Shown one piece after another: positions 1 through 8,498 of a stretch of 64,000 nt of DNA; within the stretch, counting starts at the first letter, position 1, and every line of letters starts with the position of its first letter. The position numbers and the translations under genes were made by a program. The notes beneath the pieces are model-generated. The model was not told the origin of the DNA. It was given only the letters and a program-made list of their open reading frames with translations, and did not search any database. The stretch comes from Nitrosopumilus sp. K4 (lineage in GTDB: Archaea > Thermoproteota > Nitrososphaeria > Nitrososphaerales > Nitrosopumilaceae): the NCBI RefSeq assembly GCF_018128925.1, contig NZ_CP067007.1, positions 660,164-724,163 of the forward strand, read 5' to 3'.

Positions 1-34
1 CATTTTTATCATTTGTAGCATCTGAATCGGACAC
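1..34 (-). CDS. possible 5' end of a leftward gene, truncated by the window edge
   Basis: A GTG at position 34 on the minus strand opens a frame reading VSDSDATNDKN that runs off the left edge without a stop. An AT-rich box with TTTAT lies about 20-30 bases upstream, as expected for a leaderless archaeal transcript, and the gene would be divergent from the GAPDH gene. Only 11 codons are visible, so the product cannot be named. ATG codons at 21 and 3 on the same strand lie in another frame and are alternatives. Confidence 0.3.
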   Translation of the reverse strand, partial: MSDSDATNDKN

Positions 35-109
35 CTTCCAAAATTTGACTGATAAATTTCCTATCTGTCAAAATCATACCTAAATAAATGGGATTTGTAT
101 GGAAAATTC

Positions 110-1159
110 ATGAAGAAAATTTTTGTCAATGGATACGGCTCCATTGGTAGTAGAATTACTTCTTTTCTAAAAGATGATCCTGAGATATCTGTAATTGGTG
201 TTGGGAAATATTCTCCTGATGATGATGTTAATGTTGCAATATCTAGGGGATTGAATGTTTATGTGCCTGAAAAGAAACTTGATGATTTTAAGAACTTCAA
301 AATTGCAGGTTCCATTGAATCTGCACTAGATGACTGTGACTTGGTTATCGATGCGGCTCCTGGAGGTCATGGATTTAAGAACAAAAAAAATCTCTATGAG
401 CCTAGAAATCTTATGGCTATCTACCAGGGAGGTGAGGCAGTGCATGGCGATGAGGCAGTTTCTGATCTTCTCTTTAATTCGAGAGCAAATTACACTGAAG
501 CATTTGGAAAGAAACATGTCATGCAAGGAAGCTGTAATGTCACTGGTATGGGTAGAATTCTTGAACCATTACGCGAAAAATATGGTGATAGATTAAAGAG
601 ATTTGATGTTACTTTGATTAGACGTTGGGCAGATATTGAACAAACAGACAAAAAACTGTCTGATACTATTGAAATGACTGAAAAACCTCATCATGGTGAA
701 GATGTAAAAGAGTATTTTGGAAAAGATGCCCCTCTATTTGTTAGAGCTGTCAAAGTTCCAACAAGACAGATGCACTTACACATAATGGATATTCGATTCA
801 ATGAGACTGCCCCATCTCCAGATGAATTGCACAAATTATTTGAAAATGAATATGGTGTAGCGACTCTTTGGACAGCAAAAGGAACAAAAGATGTTAGAGA
901 TTATGCAAATACCATGAACTTTAATTTTACAGATACTAACATGATCCACATTCATGCTAACATGACCGTATCTATTGGAGATACTATCCAGATGATGTAC
1001 TCTGATGATCAAACTGGAATTGTCATTCCTGAAAACCATATGTTGATGCAAGCAATGCTATTTGAGAAACCTTATGAGGAAGCATTCAAACATACGGAAT
1101 CGATTTTTAACATGAAAGAAAAAAAGATGCAATTACAAGAGCGTTTTGCTAGAACATAG
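110..1159 (+). CDS. gap: type II glyceraldehyde-3-phosphate dehydrogenase (archaeal, phosphorylating)
   Basis: The cytoplasmic glycolytic/gluconeogenic enzyme that interconverts glyceraldehyde 3-phosphate and 1,3-bisphosphoglycerate. The protein opens with a Rossmann motif NGYGSIG (residues 7-13) and carries the archaeal active-site segment SCNVTGMGR with nucleophile Cys142. The later TRQMHLHIMD stretch matches the type II family, and the length of 349 residues is usual. I start at ATG 110 (MKKIFVNGYG) because the nucleotide-binding strand begins there; an in-frame ATG at 95 would add only MYGKF. It is monocistronic and convergent with the next gene, whose stop lies 2 bases away. In autotrophic archaea it probably works mainly in the gluconeogenic direction. 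Confidence 0.95.
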   Translation: MKKIFVNGYGSIGSRITSFLKDDPEISVIGVGKYSPDDDVNVAISRGLNVYVPEKKLDDFKNFKIAGSIESALDDCDLVIDAAPGGHGFKNKKNLYEPRNLMAIYQGGEAVHGDEAVSDLLFNSRANYTEAFGKKHVMQGSCNVTGMGRILEPLREKYGDRLKRFDVTLIRRWADIEQTDKKLSDTIEMTEKPHHGEDVKEYFGKDAPLFVRAVKVPTRQMHLHIMDIRFNETAPSPDELHKLFENEYGVATLWTAKGTKDVRDYANTMNFNFTDTNMIHIHANMTVSIGDTIQMMYSDDQTGIVIPENHMLMQAMLFEKPYEEAFKHTESIFNMKEKKMQLQERFART

Positions 1160-1161
1160 AG

Positions 1162-2415
1162 TTATTTTTTCATTCTTTCTATTCTGATTTTCTCTGGAAT
1201 GTTTTTGGTAACTTTTTCAACCACTATTCTCAAGTTTTCAATCTCCAACTTGTCTCCCTCTTGGGGAATGTCTTGAAGTTTTTCGTGTAATAGCCCGCTT
1301 AGTGTACTGTAGTCATCTCCTTCTGGCAAATTTGCCTTGAAAATCTCGTTAACACGTTCTATTTCAATAGATCCGTTTGTTTCAATAGTGTCTCTGTCTA
1401 CTGATTGATAGTCAACCGGTGGTGTAACATCTGTTTCATCTTCAATATCTCCTATAATTTCTTCAATCAAATCTTCTAGTGTGACTAGGCCTTCAACTCC
1501 CCCATGTTCGTCGATTACTATTGCCATGTGTGTTTTTCTTCCCTTCATTTCTTTTAGTAGGGAACTCACCATTTTTTCTTGTGATACAAATACGGGTTTT
1601 CTGGCAATTTGTTCTAATGTTTTCATCTCCTTTTCGCCCTCCATTTCTTTTAGGATGTCTCTTACGTGAACAAATCCTACAATATCGTCATTGGTTTCTC
1701 CAAAAACTGGAACTCTTGAATGTGCATTTTGGTTGATTAGTGGTAGAGCTTCAAACAGAAGCATCTTTGAAGGTAAGGTGAACATCTTTGTTCTGGGTGT
1801 CATTACAGTTCGAATTACTGTGTCGTCAAACTCTAATGCACTGTGAACAAGATCACTTTCATCTTTTTCTAACGCCTTATCTACTAATCCTTGTTCTACA
1901 ATTCCTTTAATTTCATCTTCGGTAATCGGTGGAGAATGGTAACTACTTCCTGTTAATTTTACCATGCCTCGAGTTATTATTTCAAATAATTTCACGACAG
2001 GCCAAAACACATAGCTGAAAATAAGTAAGACTGGCGCAAATCTTAATGCAATTTTTGTTGCATTTGCATTACAATATGTTTTTGGGGTGATTTCTCCAAA
2101 TACTAAGATCAAAAAAGTCATTATTCCTACTGCAATTCCTAGCCCTTCATCTCCAAAAATACGAATTGCCACACTAGTTGCAAATGCAGATGACCCTACA
2201 TTTACCAAGTTGTTTCCAAGATTTACACTGGACATCATCCATCCTGGATTGTGTTTTAATTTGTAAAGTGCCTCAGCTCCTTTTTCTTTCTGTTTTCTTA
2301 ATTGATTAACTTTAGAATTTCTAGTCCCAACCAGTGCAACTTCTAATCCGCTAAAAAATCCTGATAGTCCTATTAGTACCGCTAGGGCAGCTAATTCCAT
2401 CCAAAGATCTACCAT
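1162..2415 (-). CDS. CNNM/CorC (HlyC) family transporter: DUF21, CBS pair, CorC domain
   Basis: A membrane protein of the CNNM/CorC family, which takes part in Mg2+ or Co2+ homeostasis. The first ~150 residues form a DUF21 domain with an N-terminal helix (ALAVLIGLSGFFSG), two more hydrophobic segments and the GEITPK motif before the last one. A CBS pair follows at about 205-325, including MTPRTKMF and IDEHGGVEGLVTLEDLIEEI, and a CorC/HlyC domain ends the chain (about 345-417). The 417-residue length is full. It is convergent with GAPDH and carries its own AT-rich upstream region. Substrate direction (export or uptake) cannot be read from sequence; the old name haemolysin is a family legacy. 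Confidence 0.9.
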   Translation of the reverse strand: MVDLWMELAALAVLIGLSGFFSGLEVALVGTRNSKVNQLRKQKEKGAEALYKLKHNPGWMMSSVNLGNNLVNVGSSAFATSVAIRIFGDEGLGIAVGIMTFLILVFGEITPKTYCNANATKIALRFAPVLLIFSYVFWPVVKLFEIITRGMVKLTGSSYHSPPITEDEIKGIVEQGLVDKALEKDESDLVHSALEFDDTVIRTVMTPRTKMFTLPSKMLLFEALPLINQNAHSRVPVFGETNDDIVGFVHVRDILKEMEGEKEMKTLEQIARKPVFVSQEKMVSSLLKEMKGRKTHMAIVIDEHGGVEGLVTLEDLIEEIIGDIEDETDVTPPVDYQSVDRDTIETNGSIEIERVNEIFKANLPEGDDYSTLSGLLHEKLQDIPQEGDKLEIENLRIVVEKVTKNIPEKIRIERMKK

Positions 2416-2568
2416 GGAACCCTCCAGAAAATTAAATCAGAATAACGACCTTGGTCATTCATTTTATGTTTTATACACCATCTCTTGGTTATCTTTAAAA
2501 CTAAATTTTGCCATTTAAGGTTTTATCTGTTGTTTGCGCTAAGGTTATTTTGGACAACTATTTTGAGG

Positions 2569-3909
2569 CTAATTTTTTGGAGGAATTGCAAATTTGTTTT
2601 GAGGGTTGTTGTGGTATTCTACTGGCAACATTGCATCTTTTTGACGACCTGTGAGGATTCCTACCACTATGTCATCTTTTTTGATGATTTCCTCATTCAT
2701 TAATTTTTTAATCCCTGCAACCGATGCACCTGATGCCATTTCACAATCAAACCCATTGAGCCCTACAACTGACATCCCATCTAACATCTCTGAATCTGAA
2801 ACTGAGGTCACGACTCCGTTTGTGAATTCCAATGCACGTAATCCCTTGAGAATATTTGCAGGCCTTCCAATTTGAATTGCTGTTGCTTTTGTCTTTGGCC
2901 TCTTGTTTTCTTTATCTAAATGAGCATAATACCTGTCAATTAACTCTGCATTTGGGTTTCCTTTATTCCATCTTAATTCCTCATCTTCAAATTTTCCATT
3001 GTACAAATCAGATAATGTGTTTGCACCTTCAGCATTAATTACAGCTATTCTTGGAATTTTTTTAATCCATCCCCACTCATAAAGTTCCATTAGTGCCTTG
3101 CCACAACTTGATGTGTTTCCAAGTGCCCCACCAGGATATACAATCCAGTCAGGGGATTCCCATTTTAGATACTCTAATGCTCTGAATGGAATTGTTTTTT
3201 GACCTTCAATTCTAAATGGATTGATGGAATTAACTGTATAACCTCCATGGTTTTTTGCATCATCTAATGACTGTCTTAATGCATCGTCAAAATTTCCATC
3301 TACCTCTACAATCTGAGCTCCAAATTGATATGCTTGACTTAATTTTCCAGGTGCAATTTGACCTGCTGGAATATACACATCACAGTTTATTCCCTCATTT
3401 GCTGCAAACATCCCTGCAGAAGCTGAAGTATTTCCTGTGGAAGCGCAAACAATTTTTTTTGCACCTACCATTTTTGCATGAGTTACAGCTGTTGCCATTC
3501 CATTATCTTTGAATGAACCACTGGGATTGTAACCCTCTGGTTGCAACCACAAATTATTACTTGAAATCCCAATAAAATCTGCAGCCTTTGTCATATGATA
3601 TGGCTTTGATTGTCTTCCTTCAGACCCATCTAATGAAACCAAAAACTTACTGCATTGTTCTATGTTTTCTGTATCTATTTGACAAAAGTTTAACAGTTCA
3701 CGAAATCTCCAAACACCACTTTCATTGAAAATGATGTTTTGATCCATTCTTCCACGATTTGAAAAAATTTCTTTGAGGTTATCTGATGGTGTTTTTTTGT
3801 ATTTTACATCTAACAAATGTCCTTTTTCACATTGAACATTTGTGCTTTCTATTGGGTATTCTAACCCGCATTGTGGATTTATACACTTTAGAAAAGCATC
3901 GCCCTGCAT
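2569..3909 (-). CDS. thrC: threonine synthase
   Basis: A PLP enzyme making L-threonine from O-phospho-L-homoserine. The N-terminus has a small metal-binding-like knuckle (Cys9, Cys14, Cys27, His31) typical of many archaeal ThrC proteins. The PLP lysine is Lys134 in NPSGSFKDNG, and the phosphate-binding and interface motifs CASTGNTSAS and PGGALGNTSS are present. The 446-residue length is normal for the class with an N-terminal extension. It is transcribed alone, leftward. A TTTAAATTA-like box lies about 30 bases before the ATG. Together with ilvA at 20.8-22.1 kb it gives the threonine-to-2-oxobutyrate branch toward isoleucine. Confidence 0.95.
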   Translation of the reverse strand: MQGDAFLKCINPQCGLEYPIESTNVQCEKGHLLDVKYKKTPSDNLKEIFSNRGRMDQNIIFNESGVWRFRELLNFCQIDTENIEQCSKFLVSLDGSEGRQSKPYHMTKAADFIGISSNNLWLQPEGYNPSGSFKDNGMATAVTHAKMVGAKKIVCASTGNTSASAGMFAANEGINCDVYIPAGQIAPGKLSQAYQFGAQIVEVDGNFDDALRQSLDDAKNHGGYTVNSINPFRIEGQKTIPFRALEYLKWESPDWIVYPGGALGNTSSCGKALMELYEWGWIKKIPRIAVINAEGANTLSDLYNGKFEDEELRWNKGNPNAELIDRYYAHLDKENKRPKTKATAIQIGRPANILKGLRALEFTNGVVTSVSDSEMLDGMSVVGLNGFDCEMASGASVAGIKKLMNEEIIKKDDIVVGILTGRQKDAMLPVEYHNNPQNKFAIPPKN

Positions 3910-3977
3910 TGTTAATTAGGAGACAAAACTTGATAATTTAAAGTTAGAAGTAATTTCTTGATTTTAATAAAAATTAT

Positions 3978-4397
3978 CTATTTTTCAACTACGTGTTGAT
4001 CTAAAACCCCGATACACTTGTTTAGTATTATATTGTCAGAAATTGCTTCTGTTTCTTTTAGGTTGAATTCTTGAAATAACTGCTGATCATAATCTGAAAG
4101 ATCATTTCTATATGTAGTACATGCAGAACGAATTAATCGCCAGTAATAATAACCCTTATTCATTTCTACGTTGATCTGTTCAGGCTCTAATTTTAAAATT
4201 TGATCAAGGTGTTCATAGTCTGTCTTGTAATTGTCAAATTTTTCTTTGACTATTTGTGGTAATTCTTGATACCAATCCCTCCCCTCGGAAGTTTTTTCAA
4301 CATTACGTAGTTTCTGTAGTTGGTATGTTACCGAATCACGTAACATGTCTAGTACATCGATTGATTCTAAGAGTTTCATTAATTCAGGGTTAATCAT
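3978..4397 (-). CDS. hypothetical protein, helical, 139 aa
   Basis: I do not recognise a family. The chain is predicted mostly helical and charged, with no signal peptide, membrane segment or metal motif. I choose ATG 4397 (MINPELMKLLESIDVL) because the upstream in-frame ATGs at 4445 and 4439 would place coding sequence over the AT-rich promoter region (CTTAATTTG) shared with the divergent gene at 4503. It lies directly downstream of nothing obvious and is followed by thrC's promoter. Confidence 0.6.
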   Translation of the reverse strand: MINPELMKLLESIDVLDMLRDSVTYQLQKLRNVEKTSEGRDWYQELPQIVKEKFDNYKTDYEHLDQILKLEPEQINVEMNKGYYYWRLIRSACTTYRNDLSDYDQQLFQEFNLKETEAISDNIILNKCIGVLDQHVVEK

Positions 4398-4502
4398 GTT
4401 AATCGGTAAGAAAATAGTCAAATTAAGCGTATTGTTCATAATCAATTTGGATATTTGCCATAATTGCTAAACTTTAGATTGAATGAATTTTTAGAAAAAA
4501 TT

Positions 4503-4877
4503 ATGGTTACATGGAAGGAGTATTTGGCAAGTATTTTACAAAAAATATTAGATTCCTATTCTGTTTTACAATCATTAAATGACAAGCCGGGTGACTTGGC
4601 CATTATAGAAAAGGAATTGTTGAAAATTAATGGGTTTTTTAACGTACTTGTCACAAAATTAGATTCTGAGAACTATGATTCAAAAAACCTTGAAACTCTT
4701 AAATCAAAATTAAATTATTATCTTGAAAGCTATTATTTTGAAAAAGAAATTCAAACAATGACTCCGCTGTATTCAGAAGATACAAACAGAATCAAAAACA
4801 TTAGACTAAAAATATTGGAATCCTTACAAGACAAGAAATTAATCACAAACATCGAAACTATTATTGAAGATCTTTGA
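4503..4877 (+). CDS. hypothetical protein, helical, 124 aa
   Basis: Not recognised. The protein is helical with repeated Leu/Ile heptad-like spacing (SILQKILDSYSVLQSLND) and many Lys/Glu, with no membrane segment. The ATG at 4503 is preferred; TTG codons at 4464 and 4479 could extend it. Its TGA stop overlaps the TTG start of the Cys-rich microprotein at 4874, so the two are probably co-translated. It is divergent from the gene at 3978-4397, with which it shares an intergenic region of about 105 bases. Confidence 0.55.
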   Translation: MVTWKEYLASILQKILDSYSVLQSLNDKPGDLAIIEKELLKINGFFNVLVTKLDSENYDSKNLETLKSKLNYYLESYYFEKEIQTMTPLYSEDTNRIKNIRLKILESLQDKKLITNIETIIEDL

Positions 4878-4981
4878 TTGAAAAACCAAAAAAATGCGTA
4901 TTGTGTGGATGTAAAGACCACAAGCTTATTGGTTGCTCAAAACACGTGTCAAAAAGGTGTTCTTGTTTTAAGGATGATTGA
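4874..4981 (+). CDS. Cys-rich zinc-binding-type microprotein, 35 aa
   Basis: A 35-codon frame begins with TTG inside the stop of the preceding gene and reads LIEKPKKCVLCGCKDHKLIG followed by CSKHVSKRCSCFKDD. It has six cysteines, with a CxxCxC cluster near the N-terminus and CSKH/CSC later, which is a metal-binding pattern. The overlap suggests translational coupling to the upstream helical protein. Function is unknown. A longer frame over the same bases (4878-5078) has no such pattern and I consider it spurious. Confidence 0.6.
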   Translation: MIEKPKKCVLCGCKDHKLIGCSKHVSKRCSCFKDD

Positions 4982-4996
4982 AAATACTGTGAAAAA

Positions 4997-5113
4997 TTAC
5001 TTTCTTTTTGGGCCTGACCTGACATGGAAATTTAAACAACATTTGCATTCTTTTGAAATACACTCTTCTTCAGAGTGATGATCACAAATACCACATTCAC
5101 AGCTTCTTGCCAT
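4997..5113 (-). CDS. Cys-rich zinc-binding-type microprotein, 38 aa
   Basis: On the minus strand an ATG at 5113 opens MARSCECGICDHHSEEECIS, then KECKCCLNFHVRSGPKRK and a TAA at 4997. Six cysteines and three histidines are arranged CxCxxC...CxxxxCxCC, and the tail is basic. The 3' end faces the other Cys-rich microprotein at 4874-4981, 15 bases away. The residue pattern is very unlikely in random AT-rich DNA. No function can be assigned. Confidence 0.65.
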   Translation of the reverse strand: MARSCECGICDHHSEEECISKECKCCLNFHVRSGPKRK

Positions 5114-5181
5114 GCATTCTCTTTGTTTTGTTTAGAATATAACTAATGCTACAATTTTCCTGATTTTCAGGTCAAATGGTT

Positions 5182-5502
5182 CTATTTTTTAGATTTTGAT
5201 TTTTTTGTGGTTTTTTCAGGTTTACCTTCGAGTTCTTTTTCAATTTCTGCAGCTTTGTTATCTACGGCTTTGATGATCTCTTGAATTATTCCGTCAAGAT
5301 CACTGTCTTCAGCTTCTGGCTCGACATTACCTGCAATTTCATTAATTACATTAGAAATTTCGGCACTAACATCCTCGAAACTTTCAGGATCCTCATATGC
5401 TGCATTGTAAAGATTTTTGAGATTGTTAATTTGACCAATAACTTGATCAGTTAAGACAATTCTGTAATCCGTACCGTTTACATCAAATTCTTTTGAACTC
5501 AT
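5182..5502 (-). CDS. hypothetical acidic protein with lysine-rich tail, 106 aa
   Basis: Not recognised. The body is acidic and helical (residues ~15-95), with a run of Glu/Asp around VEPEAEDSDLDG, and it ends in a basic tail TTKKSKSKK. There is no signal peptide or metal motif. The tail resembles that of the Lys/Ser-rich protein at 26159-26434 in composition only. It may bind nucleic acid through the tail, which is inference. Confidence 0.6.
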   Translation of the reverse strand: MSSKEFDVNGTDYRIVLTDQVIGQINNLKNLYNAAYEDPESFEDVSAEISNVINEIAGNVEPEAEDSDLDGIIQEIIKAVDNKAAEIEKELEGKPEKTTKKSKSKK

Positions 5503-5572
5503 ATCTGAGATTTCAAATTTTAATGCTTAAATGTTTTTAGTTCTGCTTGTAACATGCACAGAGATTAGTTTT

Positions 5573-6049
5573 TTAAAAAATGATGTAATCTAGTGCAGAA
5601 GCATCACTGATCAATGTTGTATGACGTGACCCTACCACATATCCATTTTTGATATCACTTGCAGGCACCCATCTATTTGTTGAGGTATAATGACGTTTTT
5701 CAGCTAATTCCCTTTCAATTGCTTCTATGTCAAACTCACCTTCTTCAACTTCTTGAGTGCTTAGGTGTTTTACGGTAACTAAAATTTTGTTTACTTTTAC
5801 TCTGTCTCCAAACTTCCATTTTATTGGGGCTGTTTCATCTGAAACCTCCAATATTTTGATCTTCATCTGTTTATTTCCAAATGCATCATGGCTTACAAGT
5901 AACCTCTCATCTGTAAATTCCTCAAAACTGATTCTTGAATTTCGTGAATCTTCTGCCTCTGATACTGTCTCTAACAATGATTCAATTTTAGTGTCGTTAT
6001 CGGATACGATTATTTCAGAATCTTTTATCTCGTTCTTTTCTTCTGACAT
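5573..6049 (-). CDS. hypothetical protein, 158 aa
   Basis: Not recognised. A disordered acidic N-terminus (MSEEKNEIKDSEIIVSDND) precedes a compact domain rich in beta strands and aromatic residues (about 45-158), ending SALDYIIF. I start at ATG 6049; an in-frame ATG at 6067 adds six residues. It sits downstream of the Hjc-like gene on the same strand with a 52-base gap and may be cotranscribed with it. Confidence 0.6.
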   Translation of the reverse strand: MSEEKNEIKDSEIIVSDNDTKIESLLETVSEAEDSRNSRISFEEFTDERLLVSHDAFGNKQMKIKILEVSDETAPIKWKFGDRVKVNKILVTVKHLSTQEVEEGEFDIEAIERELAEKRHYTSTNRWVPASDIKNGYVVGSRHTTLISDASALDYIIF

Positions 6050-6101
6050 AATCTTATTCTTTGTCAATCATTAAAAAATGATCCTGATAAAAACTGAAGA
6101 T

Positions 6102-6668
6102 TTAGGCACTAGATCGATATTTTGTTTTGAATGGCATTGGATGATCTTTTAGATCTATTTTTTCTCTTTTACCGTTAATTTTTGCATATATTACTCCGTC
6201 ATAAGTACACACACAATCAGTGATAGGAAGGGCATCGTCCCAGATTTTGTAAAACTCCCTTAATTCTCTATTTTCGTAGATTCCTTGACCTACTCTTTTT
6301 TTTGACAAAAATTTGAATGCTAAAATGACATTTCTTTTCTTGTAAATGTCAAATGTGTCTGTCCATTTTTTACACCTCTCAATTTGATCTGCAGGTACCG
6401 GAAGTGATGTGCTTGTCCCAGATTTTGCTTCAATTGTAAAAATAGAACTATCTAATGTATTTACAGCCAATACGTCTGGTAATGCAATACTTGGAGAGCC
6501 TAGTCTAAATGCCCTCCAATCTGAAACTGAATTAAATCTTTTAACCAGAGTGTCTTCCCAGTTGTATCCTCGCTGCCTTCGAGTCCTGGCAATTTTTTGG
6601 TTTTTCTTTTTATTTTTCCTGTTAGCCTTTGGTTTTGAAACTGTGATTGCAATTGTTTTTGACATCAT
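6102..6668 (-). CDS. hjc: Holliday junction resolvase Hjc-like nuclease (PD-(D/E)XK)
   Basis: An archaeal Holliday-junction-resolving endonuclease acting in recombination and fork repair. After a very basic ~33-residue leader rich in Lys and Arg, the Hjc core reads GYNWEDTLV (Glu38), LPDVLAVN (Asp65) and IFTIEAKSG (Glu80, Lys82), which are the metal-binding and catalytic residues. At 188 residues it is longer than typical Hjc (~130-140), the extra length being the leader and a C-terminal extension. ATG 6665 is an equal start. It is divergent from a tyrosine integrase 86 bases away. It may be either the chromosomal resolvase or one carried by an integrated element. Confidence 0.8.
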   Translation of the reverse strand: MMSKTIAITVSKPKANRKNKKKNQKIARTRRQRGYNWEDTLVKRFNSVSDWRAFRLGSPSIALPDVLAVNTLDSSIFTIEAKSGTSTSLPVPADQIERCKKWTDTFDIYKKRNVILAFKFLSKKRVGQGIYENRELREFYKIWDDALPITDCVCTYDGVIYAKINGKREKIDLKDHPMPFKTKYRSSA

Positions 6669-6753
6669 GATGCTTTGTTCCTTTTTTAGATATAGAGAAG
6701 TGGGTAATTACATAATACCCGTTAAAATTCCTTGAGTTATTCGTTTCTTATTA

Positions 6754-7890
6754 ATGATAAAACAAGCACAATCTCCAATGGAAGAACAACTGACCTTTGA
6801 GGAATTCATAGCAACAAGGCCAAAATCTGTCCAAAAACTGGCAAGAACAACAATGAGAATACTGAACATCTTCACCAATATCACATATTCAAAATCCTTT
6901 GATAAGATTGTAAAAGAGTGTCCAAAAGAAACGATAAACGAACATCTGATTATGATTCTCAAAAAGTTTTCAATTTGGTGTCAACAGGACCATCCTGAAA
7001 TAAAATACCATGTAGTATATGGAAAAACATTATCTCACAAGAAAAAATCGTCAAGGACAATCAGTGCATATACATCAATCATCAGGGCTGTTTTAGAAGG
7101 TGTTTATGGAATTGAATTGTATGCTAGAAATTTCAAAAAGAAACTCTGTATTCCAGAACCAAACGACTTTGATCCTGAACCATTTACAAAAGACGAAGTA
7201 AGAATCCTATGTGATTATGCCCGAACAAAGCACAAGCTCCATTATATGGTTCTAAAAGACTCTGGGCTCAGAGTAGGCGAATCAGTGGCAATCAGGAAAA
7301 AACACATCGATACAACCAAGAATCCAATTGAAATTCTTGTTCCTGCAAACATTACAAAGACAAAGAAGACTAGAACTACATATGTTACAAGAGAGACTGC
7401 ACCAATGCTCATAGGTAGACTGAATCAGATAGGCGATGATGACTTGGTTTTTGGAACAAATGATGATCAGATGACTGCAACTGTCAACGCTGAAAACTAT
7501 TACTGGTATCTTCGAGACAAAATTAAGCAAGATTATCCTGTGTTTGATGAAAAATACCAAGAAAATGGCAGATACAAGAAGAATCTTCACTCACTTAGAG
7601 CGTATACTGCAACCCAGTGTGCTGAGGCCATAGACGAATCCTTTGGACATGGAATTATTGGCCATAAAAAATACCTTCAGCAATACATTCGAAATCAAGA
7701 CAAGATGTCTGAGAAATACAAACGAGCTGAAAACCATCTGATGATTTATGAAACTGTTGAAGTTTTAGATAATGATGAAAAAATAGGATATCTTGAATCC
7801 CAAATGAAAGAACTGTTCAAGCTATTATCTATGAAAGAAGAGAGAACTGAAAAGATTAGAATGATTGAACAAAGATTATCTCATCTGTAG
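6754..7890 (+). CDS. tyrosine recombinase/integrase
   Basis: A site-specific DNA recombinase. The N-terminal ~140 residues fit a SAM-like core-binding domain. The catalytic domain follows with Arg173 in DSGLRVGES, a basic beta-hairpin with Lys near 203-205, the box HSLR (His279, Arg282) and GHKKYLQQY (His304), with the nucleophile probably Tyr307 or Tyr311. It appears intact, with a helical tail (about 345-378). No tRNA gene or clear direct repeat flanks it, so I cannot mark attachment sites. Its neighbours (resolvase, HNH nuclease, tiny ORFs) suggest an integrated or decayed mobile element. The start at ATG 6754 could also be ATG 6778. Confidence 0.88.
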   Translation: MIKQAQSPMEEQLTFEEFIATRPKSVQKLARTTMRILNIFTNITYSKSFDKIVKECPKETINEHLIMILKKFSIWCQQDHPEIKYHVVYGKTLSHKKKSSRTISAYTSIIRAVLEGVYGIELYARNFKKKLCIPEPNDFDPEPFTKDEVRILCDYARTKHKLHYMVLKDSGLRVGESVAIRKKHIDTTKNPIEILVPANITKTKKTRTTYVTRETAPMLIGRLNQIGDDDLVFGTNDDQMTATVNAENYYWYLRDKIKQDYPVFDEKYQENGRYKKNLHSLRAYTATQCAEAIDESFGHGIIGHKKYLQQYIRNQDKMSEKYKRAENHLMIYETVEVLDNDEKIGYLESQMKELFKLLSMKEERTEKIRMIEQRLSHL

Positions 7891-8097
7891 GTCTATAATC
7901 AAATTCTATTGATGTACAAAATGAAGATACACATGGTGTAACTACGCATAACGTTTAACTGGATAATGTTCTTCATAAGTATTAGATTGATTTTCAGAAA
8001 ACAAATTATGTTGAATAAAAAAAATTGGAATACAAACTACACTGATTTAAAAATCTATTTTAACCAGATATTTAATCAGGTTTGTCTTATTGACAAT

Positions 8098-8184
8098 ATG
8101 AAATTAAAAAGTGAGAATGTGCTCACAGCGACCAAACCACAAGCACATTCTACAATAAACACCGGAGGTGTTCATATTAGTTAG
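8098..8184 (+). CDS. possible 28-aa leader peptide
   Basis: An ATG at 8098 opens MKLKSENVLTATKPQAHSTI and stops at TAG 8182-8184. It overlaps the next frame (8168-8323) by 17 bases and contains that gene's GGAGGTG. It could be a coupled leader peptide for the tiny-ORF operon, or simply untranslated leader. There is no domain evidence. Confidence 0.25.
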   Translation: MKLKSENVLTATKPQAHSTINTGGVHIS

Positions 8185-8323
8185 TACTTTTTCTGAATTT
8201 AAACTTAATTCGTATTCTGAATCTGAATTACATTCTTTACTAATTAAGTATCGTAGAGAAGTAAAAGACATTGAAGAAAGAATTCTAAATATTAAGAGGG
8301 ATTATGTTGAGTTCTCCTTGTAA
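8168..8323 (+). CDS. small helical protein, 51 aa
   Basis: The frame from GTG 8168 reads VFILVSTFSEFKLNSYSESE, then LHSLLIKYRREVKDIEERIL and on to EFSL. From residue ~20 it is a charged amphipathic helix suited to a coiled coil. The only canonical start lies inside a strong GGAGGTG sequence, an odd arrangement. Its 3' end overlaps the zinc-finger ORF at 8304 by 20 bases, so it forms a tightly packed set with that gene and the HNH nuclease. No family is recognised. Confidence 0.5.
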   Translation: MFILVSTFSEFKLNSYSESELHSLLIKYRREVKDIEERILNIKRDYVEFSL

Positions 8324-8498
8324 GGGTCTATGTGATATGAGGCCTGAATCACAGTTGGTCTTAGGCTACAAAAATGGACAAAAACGATGTAAAAAATGTG
8401 AAAAATATTTTATTACCAAATCATTGCGTTGTTTTTGTTGTAAAAATCTACTGAGGTGTTCAAGAAAATATCGAAAAAATAGTCAGGAGCTGGCATGA
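8304..8498 (+). CDS. zinc-finger-type small protein, 64 aa
   Basis: A small basic protein with paired cysteines: CKGLC near residues 6-10, CKKC at about 29-32, then CFCC and a last Cys at about 43-52. This suggests two zinc sites. Lys and Arg are abundant, so nucleic-acid binding is plausible. It overlaps the preceding 51-residue frame and its stop abuts the GTG start of the HNH nuclease, so it is likely a functional partner or a regulator in the same transcript. Confidence 0.65.
   Translation: MLSSPCKGLCDMRPESQLVLGYKNGQKRCKKCEKYFITKSLRCFCCKNLLRCSRKYRKNSQELA

Noticed and set aside
4878-5078. 66-residue plus-strand frame
   Set aside because: The Cys-rich 35-residue frame in another phase has a metal-site pattern and start/stop overlap; this one has none.
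6754-8100. tRNA-linked attachment site for the integrase
   Set aside because: No tRNA or tRNA fragment lies nearby and no clear direct repeat could be found by eye.
7966-8184. 72-residue frame ending at the 28-residue peptide
   Set aside because: Residues before 8098 are low complexity and lie in the AT-rich promoter-like region; only the last 28 codons are at all plausible.
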